Origin: Cinclus cinclus
Lineage: Eukaryota; Chordata; Aves; Passeriformes; Cinclidae
Direction: 5' to 3'
Length of the DNA: 64,000 nucleotides
Assembly: GCF_963662255.1 (NCBI RefSeq)
Contig: NC_085049.1
Span: forward strand, 28,490,142 to 28,554,141
Position numbers and translations under genes: made by a program. This document shows positions 38,050 through 50,994 of the stretch, piece by piece. Every line of letters begins with the position of its first letter. The stretch's first letter is position 1. The notes under the pieces were generated by a model. The model ran no database searches. It was given only the letters and a program-made list of their open reading frames with translations, and was not told the DNA's origin.

Positions 38050-38412
38050 GGTGGGTTCCTCAGGCAGAAATATCAGCAAAAATTCTCAAGATTTTAGAGA
38101 AAGTGCTACTTTGTGCTACTTGCAAATCAGGTAGGCATGTTTGATTTTTGAGGGAGAATTTCTGTAATTACAGTAACACAGAAAATTTATGGTAAGGAAT
38201 ATATTCTGTTTAAACAGCTCAGCCAAATGTGTATTCTAGTACTCCAGCGTGCCTAAAAGCGCTGACAAGTCTGTCAGTAGAGGATCCTGTTGCATTGATG
38301 CTTCCCAGCAAAAGGCCTCATTTTGCAGTGAAAATACTAGTGCTTAGTACTGCAAGTTCATTTCAAAGTGCTGATGAATTTAACCTCTCTGCATTCCTCT
38401 TAAACAGCTTTG

Positions 38413-38413
<1 letters not shown>

Positions 38414-38440
<27 letters not shown>
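38414..38440. repeat. T27 homopolymer
   Basis: Twenty-seven consecutive thymines followed by AAACACACGG. On the minus strand this is an A27 run, which could be the tail of a retroposed sequence, but no recognisable retroposon body precedes it. Length is likely polymorphic or affected by sequencing error. Confidence 0.95.
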
Positions 38441-38444
<4 letters not shown>

Positions 38445-39863
38445 ACACGGATGTATGAGCTGAAGCAGTGAGATTTATTTAGGGACTGGGCTAGTATCAC
38501 ACAGGAAAACAGGGCTAGGGTACAGCTCATTTCATCCTTAGGATTTGGCCTGAGGCTGAAAGCCCATCAGGAGCTATGAGGCTGATTCCAAAATCAAAAG
38601 TCACCACCAATGTTCCTACTTTTGAATGAAAATTGAGGTGCCTGCTTCTTGTTATTACTGAAATGATTGTTTGAATTGTGCAGGGAAGTGGAGGTGAGGG
38701 GAAAGAGGTTTCTCATTGCTGCTCTCCAGCACCTGTTGGCTTTTGCTTTTTTTTTTCTCTATGGTATAAAGAGCATTTAACCCCAAATGCAGCCATCTGC
38801 TGCCATTGTTGACTTGCTGGCCTGATAAGAACCTGTATGTTAACTAAAATTCTCTGTGGATATACTATTGCACAGATGCTAATATAGATAATTACCTGCT
38901 TTGATTTACTTTTTTTACTGTAGTCTATAGAAAGATGTTATGGTTGATCAAGTTATAAATATATGTTGCTAATTAATAGATAATGTACCCTGGGTGGATG
39001 CCAACAGTATTCATTAAGGCATTTCTGGGAGTTAAAAGGACTTCATCTTGTACAGGTCCTTTGTGAACAGGCTTCCAGCAAACAGCCCATGAAAGCTGGC
39101 CAAAGTTATTTGATTTTCTGTATGTGGCATAAGCATAAAACCAACTACAAAATACTTTCTAGTGGTCAGACAGGAATGAAGTATCTATGATTTCATTTAG
39201 TAGATGAACAAATATTACCAGTGTACAAATTTCAGGCAGGACTGCATGATATACAGCAATGTGTCTTTTTAAAACTGTTTTTTTCTGAATATATCTAAAT
39301 GCCATGCTAGGAACTTTTTCTTTTAACACACTCTCCAGAGAGGTATTGCAAAGAGTAGGAATCTTGTACTATAGCCTCAGAGTAACTACAGAAATCAGCC
39401 AAAACTTGTGGCAACCCCTGTGTCCTTGTGAGTCCTTCAAGCAAACCAGGTCCTCATCACCCTCTCCCAGGAAATGGTTTGTCAATGTCATTAAAAACAA
39501 AGCTCAGAGCCAAAAAATGTGAGAAGAGAGTGCAGTGGGTTTATTTTTAAGTGGGTTGTAATAGCTGCCCAAGAAAGGAGCACCTCAATGAACACAGTTA
39601 TTTAGATATACTTGTTTCTAAATGTGATTACAAAAAAACCACATTTTCCAAAATATCGTCCCAGCAACTGTTAATTATGATGCAAGAATGCACCACTGTA
39701 ATGGTCCAGAGACTCAGGCACAGAAAATGCAGCCCAGCTTTTAGAAGGGATTGTGTGACATGAGTAGGAGCACTCACCTGTTTTAAACTAAGCAGCCCCT
39801 GAACTGCCTTCTTCTGCGTAAGACAAGTGGGACGCCTTGGAAACCTGGCTGTTCTAATGGCTG

Positions 39864-39919
39864 TTGATTGATTGATTGATTGATTGGTTGGTTGGTTGGT
39901 TGGTTGGTTGATTGATTGA
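39864..39919. repeat. Compound microsatellite (TTGA)5(TTGG)6(TTGA)3
   Basis: Three exact tetranucleotide blocks at 39864-39883, 39884-39907 and 39908-39919. The nested symmetric layout suggests that an A-to-G change in one TTGA unit was amplified by slippage inside an older TTGA run. Apparent Asn/Gln/Pro/Ser-rich minus frames are translations of this repeat. Confidence 0.95.
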
Positions 39920-41104
39920 AGAGTCTGGTACAGCATGCAATGGGATTGGGGAAGGGCAGTGTTCCTTGAAAGGAGGGTGGGGAGTATCTGGGGCATGAGG
40001 AAAACAAGTCAGTGATTTTCCTTGTGAGACCAAGAGCAGAGGGGAAGCTCTGTGCATCAGCCCCATTCACTCGGGAGCAGCGCACATGGCAGAGCTGCTT
40101 ATTTCCACCCCTATGGTCTTCCCTCCCTTATGCCACCCCAAGTGTTTGTGCAGTCACCCAAGAAATCAGATGGAACAACTTCCAGCTGGAAGGAAAAATA
40201 AATACTTCAGAAAGTATCCAAGATGGCAACAGTTTGTGTAGGAGAACTGCACTTCTAACAGGGCAACCTCAATTCTCAACTCTTCCAAGGCCCTCATCAT
40301 ATATTACAACAGAAGGTTTGGTTTGGTTTTGTTTTGGGACACTCTTCCTCCACCCTGTAATTTTGGGTGATGTCAGCTCTAACTCAGGAGAGCAGTGCTG
40401 ATCTACTATGGGTGCATTCACCTGACTCCCTGAGAAGATAAGAATACAGGCTGAGCTATTTAACCTCACAGAATGAAAATCAAGAGCAATCCTGATGCCA
40501 TCTACTGAACTGCGAAACTCTAGCGAGAGTAAGATGCAGCAATAGCACAGGAACTAATTAATAAACTGGCCAAGAAAAAATGCTGGGTTAGAGAGTAGAG
40601 GAAGGTTCTCAGCTGCCTAAATGCTGATGTTCTGAAGAAGCCAGCCAGTGAGAGTAGCAAGGGCAAGCAAGTGAACCAGACTGGGGATGGAGTTTGCTGA
40701 GTTTGCCACAAAGACCTGCTACAGCTGCCTGTGACAGCCAGGGACTGCCCCTGCTAACCATTCTTGCCCCAGGCCCTATTTTCTGTGTTTCACTGGTGAA
40801 ACAGCAAAGCTCAGCAAAGCTGTCGTGCATGCTACTGCAGAAGTGAAGGCAAGTGACTATGGGCAAAGGCCCATTTTCTGTGGTTTCTTTAGGAATATTA
40901 GTCCTTTCAGTTATTGGTAGGATTTTAGCTCCTGGATGGCTAGACTAGCTTCACCTGTTATAGGAGAGAGCCACAGAGAACAGCCTTATGTTTAGAAGAG
41001 CAATAATCTCCAGGAAGGCTCTGGAGGCAAGGAACAACGCACGTGCAAGCAGTACTTCTGAAATTCTCCCAGAGGGTGAGAAATGAACACATACTTCTCC
41101 AGTG

Positions 41105-41515
41105 AATCATTAAATTTTATGAAAGTAAGGCTAGAAAAGATATTAAATAGTCACCCATTTCTCCTCCAGCTCTGAGAGCACAGCATGTCGGTGGTACCTG
41201 CCCTGTTAACACAGATGTTGATCCAGGCTACTTTGAAAGTGCTCCAGATATGTTGATTTCCAACCTATCCCAGTGCTTCAGTAACACCATTCTAGCTGGT
41301 TTTGCTGATGCTATTTTTTTTTTTAATCCCCGATGCAATTTTAGCCTGTTACTTTTATCCGTTCCACGTGGGAGAGAAGAGATTATTTCCTTCCTCTTTG
41401 CTACAGTTGTTTACATTTTTGAGGACTGTTATCATGTCTGTTCAGTCTTCTCGGTAGTTAAGAAAACAAAAATTCTTTTGCCTTCTCCTCATAGGCTATA
41501 TTTCATGGGTCTCTG
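41105..41515 (-). mobile_element. Ancient CR1 LINE fragment
   Basis: The + strand gives the reverse complement of an old CR1 3' portion over about 400 bp. In order: CTAGAAAAGATATTAAATAGTC, ACACAGATGTTGATCCAG, CCAACCTATCCCAGTGCTTC, GCAATTTTAGCCTGTTACTT, CGTTCCACGTGGGAG, TTTCCTTCCTCTTTGCTACA, TTTGAGGACTGTTATCATGTC, CAGTCTTCTCGGTAGTTAAG and CTTCTCCTCATAGGCTATAT. The ACTGTTATCATGTC..CTCAGTCTTCTC and CCTCATAGG words are diagnostic. The element is 5'-truncated and non-coding; the 88-codon + frame at 41250-41516 is its shadow. Confidence 0.88.
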
Positions 41516-44500
41516 AGTGCTGTTGTTGCTATCTCATCTCTTTCCTGTTAAAATATCAGAGAGTTTTGGGCTGTTGGAGTCTGCATTAACACAGGTGAAA
41601 ATTGTCATGGGGTGCAAGTGGGAGAAATAATAGAGGTATAATCGGTATATTTGGATTGATAATGGGAGTCTGAGGCAGAGACTGTAATTTTTGTGGGGTC
41701 TGACTGAGTAGTAGTTTTCTGTTTGTCCTTGAGAGAAAATTACTATTTTCCTCCAGAAGGCCACATCAGATTCTTGACAATAAAGATTCTTTTAGCACTC
41801 TTCAACTTTTTAAAATGTTGTGGTAAACCACAATAAGAGTAAGAATACAGGTGGATCAGGTTGTAAGGAGTACAAGGTCACCTCCTGAAGCTCACATAAC
41901 TGATTATTGATGATTCTCAGAAATCCTAGCAGCCCAGACTTGCTTTGTCTGACAAAATAAGGATGTGTCCCATTTGGAGAACAGTTTCTCAAGCTTCAGT
42001 GTTCTTTCCTGGTTGCTAGACTATTTGATATTTTTCTCCCTTAGTCAAAAATTTGCACTTGAAATGTAGATTAACAATATTAATTAACGCAGAAGATATC
42101 ACTCCAGAAACAGGGAGTTTAGTTTGACTACAGCCTGACTGGCAGTTTCTTGAGCTCTCTGGGAGCTTAAGTGGACAAATAACTCCCATGTCACCCCTTA
42201 TCTTCAACAGGGGAAGGTGTGAGAGGTTAGAAAAGGGTTATGTGAATTCCAGCACACACCCCCTCTCTTTGGCAGCTCAGCCACAGCCTACAGAAATTAC
42301 AGGTTGCTTCATCCTGTCTTTTTGTCTCCTTAGCTTGAGACAGACTGATACTTGAAACTTTTTCAATACAGTGGGTCAGGAGGCACACACATGTGTGCCC
42401 CATTCCACAAAGCCCTCATTCCATGATCACTGTTAACACTGCATGGGCTTTTAGTGAGCCATACTACTGACTTTTCTTCTGAATTCTCATTTGATTACCA
42501 AAACATTTTCCATTTTACTTCTAAACCTGAAACCTGCTGACATCTAAACTTCCTTGTGGATATTGCTACTGACTCCAGTGCTTATGGCCTTGGTCCATAT
42601 CTGAGTTTAGCTTCAGCAGTTTCCCAGGCTTGCTGGGAAAGGCATTTTCCAGGACAAATTTTGGAAAACTCATCTAATTATGAGTTCCTCTGACAAGTTC
42701 CTTAAACTTTTCTTCTGCAAGTCTCTGAATCTGGCCTTTGGGAACTGGGCAAAATAAGACTCTTCCTCTCTTCCCTCTTTTTGCTTGAACCAAGTCTTCC
42801 CCGACTCTGACCCTGGCTGCAAATCTTCCCAGGACCCCATTTTGCATGCTGTGAACAGATACTGCCTGGCTCCCTGTGTGGCATTTCACCTGTATGACAT
42901 TTAACCAAAGACCTAGAATTTGAAACTGGAATAGATCTGGGGTGTTCACACAGATGAATTCCTAGTATTCAGATCACTGTATTGTGCTTCAGCTAGAGTG
43001 GAAAGCATTTTGAAAGCAGGAAGGGAATAAATCCTCTACAGTGAACAACTCCCGGATTCCTTCCCTTGCACCCTTCCTCCTTCCAGTGTTCACTCCCATC
43101 TCTTCACCTACAGCCAGAGAAAACTGACCCAGCAGTAAGCCAAGGGGTAAATCTGAAAAATGTGTGTTAATGGCATTCCCTTCTGCCACCTTTGTTTATT
43201 CCCATCCTGATGCCACACATTAAATATGAAAGAAACCCTCATCCTTGCTTACTCTCTCCCTTCCCCCATCCCTGCCCTCCTGACAAAGTTTCCAAACAAA
43301 CCTTGAAAGCCACTATCAGTTGTAAAACGTCTAATCAATGAAAGACACCGGAGTCAGTAATATGAAACCCTTTGCCTCAAGATCTCAGAGTTTCTTACTG
43401 AACTTCAGTCTTTAAGGTCAGGCATTCTCTCTGCTGTTTGGCTTGATGTTCATTGAATGCAAAGTCAAACAAGGGGCAACCCTGAGTAGGTTATTCCTCT
43501 GTTTACAAAGCAAGCAGCTTACTGACTTCTGGCAAAATAGACTTTAAAAGGGCATCCTCACTAGAGGGACATGGAGAAAAATAGGGAGAGATTTTGTACA
43601 GCAGGACCTGGAGCATCATTCTCGGTGGGCTGCCTTGTCCTGGCAGTATTGATGAGCCGAAGCAGCAAGGCACTGAACACGTGATTTGCAAATAAGTATT
43701 TTAAAAGAAAAGCAGGTGGAAGATAAATAAAGCCAGCCCCTCCTACAAAGCCCCGTTAAATGCACAAAAGGTCCCCTTGACTACACTTAGCTTTATAGCA
43801 GCCCTGAAGGGAGACAGAGAGATTCCATCAGTATTTGAAAGAGGAGAGAGGAGGAAAGTTATTTAACAAGGTAAAAATACAAGTACAGTGGGATGAAATA
43901 AAACCAGCAGCACCTGAGAATGACAAACGTAGAATTTATTAATGTTTTGGCATCATGTCTCCAGGAAGAGGAAGACCCATGTTTTTACAGTGGTTCTAAT
44001 TTGATGTGATTTAGCTCTTGAGAAGTGTACAGCAACCAGGCAAAATAACTAGTGGAAGGTGGGATGAGGAAATGCAATGCAGTTACTGGATTTGTGTCTT
44101 GAATATACTTTTGGGTTTTTCCTGTGGGTTTCCAAGGGAAAATAGGATTTTTCAGGCTCAAAAGTGGTTCCTATACAGACATTTATGCACATATTTCTCC
44201 TCCCTGCTAAGATCACGCTACAACAAATAGGGACTGAGAGGTTTTAAAGTCTGGTGTCTTCAAACAATTTTGTCAACAAGCAGCTGGGATTTGTTTACAT
44301 TTTAAAGACAGTCTGTTTAGTTAAATTGCCAAGTGTTACAAGTGTTGTGGTTATGGCACTACCTCAGGTATAAATCAGAAATACAAAGTGCAATAACGTA
44401 TATTATTGAGAAGGTTATGCTATTGAGGACAACCCACCCTGCAGTCAGGGGGAAGACTTTCTCTGTCTTTCAAGCTCTTAAGAGCAAACAGGTACTGATG

Positions 44501-45325
44501 CAGTAACCACCTGCAAAACATATATTTATTTGCAGTCAAACTCCATTTTTTGTGCTGCAAATTGCAAGTCAAATACTTGTATTTAATCTGGTTTGATGGG
44601 TATTTTGCATTACTTGGTGCAGACACAAGAGCTACTAAAGCCTTTCTGCTGTACTTTGTCACTTCCTCAGCATTTGTGATATTTGTGAGAAGCTCTTTTA
44701 AAGATATTTTGCAGCAATTTTTCCCATTGGAATGGAAGAATTTCAGGCCTGACAGTGAAAATCACTGGTCTGTACAGTTTTGATCCTGAATCAGACACAA
44801 GTATTTCACTGGGGTGGTTCCAAAGGCCTTGCTGGAATCCCTCTGATTTACACCCATATGAGATCAGCATTAGGCCCCAGTGTTTTCATTTTTCATTTGT
44901 TATTCTTGGCCCTAGTGTCCTTTTACCACTGTTGAATACAATGTTCCTAAAACACCAGATGTGCTGGTGAGATGAGGGAATGTGGCAAAAAAATAGATTA
45001 CTGCGATTCACTAAACAACACGTGATCTTCTTTTGCCCTGAAGTCTGAACTCTGGGCTTTTACACCACTATAAGTGCATTTATTTCTACAGGACTGTTTC
45101 TGATTTTCATTGGGAAATGAAGTTGTAAATCCTTCCTGGCCTAAGGACTTAACAGGATCATTGCATTATGCTCAGTATTAGCTTGTACAATGACTGACAC
45201 TTAGTATTATTTTGTAAAAATTCTGGATTTCAAATCACTCTCATAGTATTTCAGTCACTATATCACTGACTGGTTTCAAAGTATTATGGGCTTTACTGCT
45301 CTTTCACTACTTGCTTAGTGCTCAT

Positions 45326-45345
45326 ATTAGGTGCTTGGAGATCTT
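45326..45345. repeat. 20-bp dispersed direct repeat, copy 1
   Basis: ATTAGGTGCTTGGAGATCTT is identical to 46601-46620. The match does not extend on either side. Confidence 0.8.
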
Positions 45346-46600
45346 AAGTAGTGTAGTTATAACACATAGTTCAGTTCCCAGTTATCACATAGTTTATACC
45401 AGTTAAAACTGGTGGGAGATCTAAATCTGGCCCAGTATCCAGATTCCTTTGGTGTGGTAGGAAGAACAGGTTCAAATCTGCAGTGTGCTGCCCACTCCAA
45501 TCTTAGATAGCAAAGCATTATTAAACAAAGTGCTGAGCTTTAGCTGAATCAGTAATGTGACCAAGCAACCCATCTGCTCCTCAAGCCCTGGGAGCACAAG
45601 GAAGCTGGGGCTGCCTGGGATCACCTGCTTTATTTTGTGCTTCAATATGAGATTTGGCTGCTGCAGCCAGCTACTCACAAAGTCTGCTTCAAAGATCTGA
45701 GGCATCCTCACTGATCATGGAAGTTAGAGAAAATTGTTTTCTCATGCAGGCAGCAGCAGTAAATTTCATGCTTTAGAGTAATGTTTTATTCTCAGTCAAA
45801 TATATGCAATGTATTTGGAGCAGGGCACTTGATGTCAGAAACTCACCTCAAATTAATGCTGGTAAAAAAGATGCCAGCATCTTCTCCAGTGAGTCTCCTG
45901 CTGCGCCCACTAAATCACACTGAAATCTAGCAATGGGAGAGAGATCAAAACTTTCCCTCTGTGTGCATGAATAAAAGTGTTGGTGTGTCTAAGTGTGTCC
46001 ATCCTAGCTGAGCCATGAAGCACAGGCTGCCAAGACAGAAGAGAGAAGGAAGAGGTGCTGTGCTTGATACCAGCCTTGATTGCCAGGGATCCATCATTGA
46101 CTCATCCTCTGGCAAAAAGCAGAGCCCTTGTGGTAGACACCAGCTAGTGGGATTACATCTGTACAGTCATCCATTATGTCTGTTTCTCTGGCACAAGTTC
46201 TTCTTACAAGGCACTCAAAATACAGACAAGGGTCAGTCCTTTTTCTCCTAAAAAATACTAGAAAATAGTGTTGGCAGCATTTTCCCCTGAGCCAGTCTCC
46301 AACATGTTATTTAGCAAGCAATGTTTTATATGGAGCTTCTTTAAGCTCTGAAGTAAAAATAGGGATTTAACTGTGTCAGTAAAAATTCTGCATCACTTTC
46401 TTTGTAAATCTCTTCATTTATCTCCATCCAAAACTCCCCCTTAGTTTTATTAAGAACATGATATTCAGTACTTTATGCTTAGATTCCTTGTGTAATACTT
46501 GCTCTCTGTCTAAAACACTGTCTGTCATCCCAGGGGTGGCTGAATTGCAATGATGAGCAAAGTGCTCTCTGTGTCTACAGTAAATAATCAGGTGGTGAAC

Positions 46601-46620
46601 ATTAGGTGCTTGGAGATCTT
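46601..46620. repeat. 20-bp dispersed direct repeat, copy 2
   Basis: Exact second copy of the 20-mer at 45326-45345, 1275 bp away, in the same orientation. Confidence 0.8.
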
Positions 46621-46749
46621 TGACCAGAGGCTACAGTATAAAGTCAGTTGTTCCTTGGCAAGAGTACCTGGGGGCTCTGGATAAAGGATAAAGTGAGGCC
46701 AGGTGTGTTGACAATCTAAAAATATAAACTGAAGATTTACAGTGACCCA

Positions 46750-47031
46750 CCTTCTCTTTTCTCTTCTCTTCTCTTCTCTTCTCTTCTCTTCTCTTCTCTT
46801 CTCTTCTCTTCTCTTCTCTTCTCTTCTCTTCTCTTCTCTTCTCTTCTCTTCTCTTCTCTTCTCTCTTCTCTTTTCTCTTCTCTTCTCTTCTCTTCTCTTC
46901 TCTTCTCTTCTCTTCTCTTCTCTTCTCTTCTCTTCTCTTCTCTTCTCTTCTCTTCTCTTCTCTTCTCTTCTCTTCTCTTCTCTTCTCTTCTCTTCTCTTC
47001 TCTCTTCTCTTTTCTCTTCTCTTCTCTTTCC
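46750..47031. repeat. (TTCTC)n / (GAGAA)n pentanucleotide array, 282-nt pyrimidine tract
   Basis: The + strand has no purine for 282 nt. The array is built of TTCTC units, with three copies of a variant block CTTCTCTTTTCTCTTCTC starting at 46751, 46864 and 47004, so it seems to have grown by duplication of larger blocks as well as single-unit slippage. The units have mirror symmetry, which favours intramolecular triplex (H-DNA). The 97- and 100-codon frames on both strands (Leu/Phe/Ser-rich and Arg/Glu/Lys-rich) exist only because the repeat lacks stops. Confidence 0.97.
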
Positions 47032-50000
47032 ATAGTCAATTTTGCAGGGTCACAAAAGAAATTACATTACTACATACCCTTGCATAAGTTAATGGTGTCA
47101 AAGGCATTAAAAAAATAATCTCTGTGGATTTAAAAATATTTCCTGTTTTCACTGTCTTACCCGGTGCATTTCACCTGTGATCTGAGGGGATTGTTCAAGG
47201 AACAAGAGACCACATCATACCTATGTTCACGTTTTAAAAACCCTACTACTGTGAGGGTTCTGAGACACAGACTGTGTTGACAGGTGACCAAATAGCTGTC
47301 CTTCAGACAAGTGCTAAGGGGTTGATCAAAACACACTGAAAGTAATGGAAACAATTACTGTAAGGTAGCCCCAGAACCTGGCTTATGCAATTTCAAATAT
47401 CTGTTCTTTATGCTTTAAATCCTCCATTCAAGCAGGTTAATTACAGATCAGTATTCAGTATTCCTTTATGAAGTGATGCTCCTCAAAGTAGTAAGGCAAA
47501 GGAAAAATAAATATGTGTTATTTTTCAGTCCACCATCCCATGCTTAGTTCTAAGTGAATTTCATATCTGGAAAAGTGTCAGGTTGATGGCCCAGGCGCAG
47601 GCATTCTCCTTTCATCTATAAACACTTACTCTAGCAACAGAACAAAAGCCTTCTCCACACTCATCCCTGACAGCACATCTTCAAACTGCAGAGGCTTCAA
47701 ATGGCAGGCCCTTTAAGTCCTTGATCTGTCTGGCAGCCTCTGTAATAAAGGGGCAAATCTGTGATAGGGCTCTTTATGGCACGCATCTCAAGCAGAAAGT
47801 CGACTGGGAGTCTCAAATTGTCTCAGAGATCAGTGCTGCCTAATATTATTATGCACTGCTGTTCTAAAAATAGTTCTGATTAGATTATGATAGATAAAAA
47901 CCCACAGAAATGTCTTAGAAGGCTAACAGAATTTATTTTGGAATAAACAGAATTTTTTTCCTAGTGAAACCTGTAATTATGCTAGAAAAAAATGCCTCCC
48001 ACAGGATTTTTTTTCCGTGACCATTAACTAATATGAAGAGTGGTTTAGTTTGTTATAATATTAAAAAATGCAGTAGAAGCCAATAAATATAATAACAAAA
48101 GCATTTCTCGCAAACTTCTCCAGTCTTGTGTAAATGCTGACCAAGATACCCAGTTATACCAGGCATCTGTGGCTGCCCATCGTGTAGGAATTACAAGCTT
48201 ACCTCGATCTAAGGCAAAAGAGAATCACAGTCTTTCCCAATATATAATCCATAGAAAATTGAAAGAATACTGGGGATTATGAGTCAGCCTGAAAATGCAA
48301 CCACCTTGCTTTTGGATGCCTGAAACAGGATTCCAAAATCAACCATTTATAAATAACTAACTTCATCCTGACTCATTCAGGCTTTTTTCTTCTCATTATA
48401 GTAGAATTACTATTTGAAGAGTAGTTCTTCTAAAACTGGTATAGAAAGGAATTTTCCTGTCAGACAGCACCTGCCACCTGAATGAAAACAGCATTCTTGG
48501 AAGCTGGTATTTTATCTAGGTCACCTCCAGACAGAGGCTCTGAGCCTTCACTGCCCTGCTTTGGAACTTTACCACCAGATGCTTTCCCTTGCCACTGAGG
48601 GCTGCATCCCTCATCCAGGAAGGTGAAAATGTCGGGCAGAAAGCAGAATAGCTTTACAAGCAGCTTGGATGGAAAGATGCTGATAGAGGGAAGTTCCTGT
48701 TCTTTGCCATCACAGGACAGTCTTGCCTCCTGCCAGCTTGTAATAATGAGCCCCACGGGCACTCACTTCAGAGCATCTCAGTTTAAGACTTTTTCCCCCG
48801 TAATGAATCAAAGGTAAGGAGCAATTCAAGCCACCAAATAGGAAAAATCCCCGTCGAGCTTCTTCCAGGCAGACTGAGCCATTTGGATACCCTAGGGAAT
48901 GGGCTGCCTTTGTGTTGGACTGTGTCTATGTCCATCCCCCTCTGTGCACCGCACCTCCTCGCTCCTATTTGCATCTCTCATCTGGGACCCATGCCCTTGG
49001 GCAAATTCCCAGCACCTGTGCTCTTGTCATTATGGAGCTGCACCAGCTGCTTCTGCCAGCTTCTGAGAGGGTCAGCATGCCCTGCTTCCAGCAGCAGCCA
49101 GGGAAAAAGGACAGAGTGTCCTTCTGCCGTCTAAACCTTCACCTTTCAATTGTCCCAAAGCAGACAAGGGTGGGGACTTTGTACCCAGAGAGGGATGGTG
49201 CCCCCCGCAGCACTGGGACATGGAGCATCTTTGTTGGTATGAGCAGCCTGCTGTGTGCTGGCTCACGTGTGCTGACAGCAGTTAGCTTTCCCTTGGAAGC
49301 AATGGGAAGAAGAGGAATTCGACCCACATCACAAGATTTTATTTTCAGGGGTTCTTTGTCCGTGCATTACTGTATCTGTCTGAGGTGCTTCTGTGTTCTA
49401 GCAAAACAGAGATCCAAAGGATAATAAAAACAATGAGAAAACGGAACCACAGAAATGTAGGGAAACAATATAGAGCGCAACTAAAACAACAAATCCTGTT
49501 TTCACTTACAAATTCCTTCTCAGACAATCAGCTAGCCGGGAGACTTTCAAGGAATAGGCAGAAAAAAAATTAAATTAATTGCCATGACCCACAAGTACAC
49601 ATCATGTTGTAATTTATATGTGACTAAAAACTGGCAAACAGCACAAGGACAGCCTAATTTTCCAAGGAAACTATATAGTAGTCAGGCCTTTGATTTTGAA
49701 AATGCTTTTTATGAGTTCTCTGCCCAGTGAGCTGCATGGATTTACTTCAGAGGATTACACAAGCCTGAAAGCGTTTGAGCTTTGGACTGTCTGTACCAGA
49801 GTTCTGAAAACTTCTGATTGTTTCAAAGATCCATTTTGTTTGAAATGTCTTGTATATTTTAACTGGTTCATACCTCTATAAAATTTCTACTCCTTCCTCA
49901 GTTCTTCCAGTACAGTTTAAGAGCAACTCCACAGAAGTCAGTGATGCTTGTTGTAAAACCTGCCTCACTGAAACGCTGTTTTTTTTTTTAATTGTTTTTC

Positions 50001-50994
50001 CAGCAGCATTGGTATTTCCTCCTCCTCCCCAAACCACCTCACCTTTTTCCAGTCATCTATTCTTTCAACTATTATTTTAAGTACACCAGTAACAATATTG
50101 ATGTAAGTTCAGTCCAAAGCCCTTAAAATAATAGAAAACCACAGGCAAACACTTTGGCTTCTTCTTTGTGCTCAGTGTGGAACTGTTAGCACAAAAGTTG
50201 ATAGCTGATAATGAGCAACCCTATGGAGAAGGATGCTGGAACACTGAGCTGTTTTTGTGGGCTGATCCAAAGTATAAGGAAGTTAATGGATGGCTTTATA
50301 CTTCGGGCTCCAAGATGATGGGCTTGTATCAGGTTTTAAGAGGATGGATAATACGCTAATTGTTCTGAACAGATAACAGCAATTTGCAGCTGGATGAGTA
50401 TAATGGGGCATTCATTCTAGAGTGTTTTTACATGCAGTAAAGCAATTATTTTTTTTTTACTCTTTATAGTGCTATTTACAAAGAAATTTAATACAGGAGA
50501 AAATTAATAATTTTGAAAGAGCTGAATTTCCTAACTGGGATATCCTACCTGCACACCTGACAGTGAATTCATTGGCTGATTGAAAGAGTAGTTATACTCC
50601 AAATGGTTCCAGGATGTACTGTGGAGCGTTGTGTGCTGCCTGCATTATCCACAGAATTACCTACAAAGACAAATACAAATTTAATCAGAATGACGAAAGA
50701 CCCCTATTTTAATAAGAAGTATCTATGGCTGTTGTATTTGTATAATATAGAATAACTGAAAATTAGGGTAATTTGATAACCTTATGGAAATAAGAGGCTC
50801 AGATACTTTAGTCATTTCTGAAGCCAAAATGGCAAGCCTGAGCCCTGGCACTGGCTGCAACCTGTGCTCCCCTGCAGGCAGCCAAAAGGGGATCTTCAGC
50901 TGCAAGCCCAAGAGTCCAAGATAACAATCTCTTGGAAATGTTTGTGCCAAGAAGTGTGGCTCCATTACTGCTCTCCCACTAATGCAAAGGATAA
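47032..50994. other. Non-coding stretch, candidate regulatory blocks
   Basis: No exon I can defend. The block 47580-47900 is complex, repeat-free and ends in AT-rich homeobox-like words. Around 48795-48820 a TAATGAATCAAAGG run combines a TAAT core with a TCF/LEF-type ATCAAAGG, and 48967-48974 is an octamer ATTTGCAT. The + frame 48912-49424 (170 codons) matches no family I recognise. Confidence 0.5.

Larger units (their letters stand above)
37701..41104. other. Non-coding stretch with simple repeats
   Basis: Contains T17 (37882-37898), (TTA)6 (38032-38049), T27 (38414-38440) and the compound tetranucleotide at 39864-39919. The stretch 38780-39010 is AT-rich and free of recognisable repeats and could hold conserved regulatory DNA, but nothing in the sequence alone proves it. 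Confidence 0.6.
41516..46749. other. Non-coding stretch, no gene recognised
   Basis: AT-rich single-copy-looking DNA. Around 43280-43460 and 43700-43830 the sequence is complex and repeat-free, so it could hold conserved elements. Around 44760-44880 phrases such as CTGATTTACACCCATATGAG recall decayed amniote interspersed repeats, but not clearly enough to call. It contains one copy of a 20-mer repeated at 46601. No exon recognised. Confidence 0.55.

Noticed and set aside
46737..47039. Open frames of about 100 codons on both strands (Arg/Glu/Lys-rich and Leu/Phe/Ser-rich)
   Set aside because: They are translations of the (TTCTC)n array, which has no stop codon in any phase.
48912..49424. 170-codon + frame
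   Set aside because: No family resemblance, and a competing frame overlaps it on the same strand (48883-49134).
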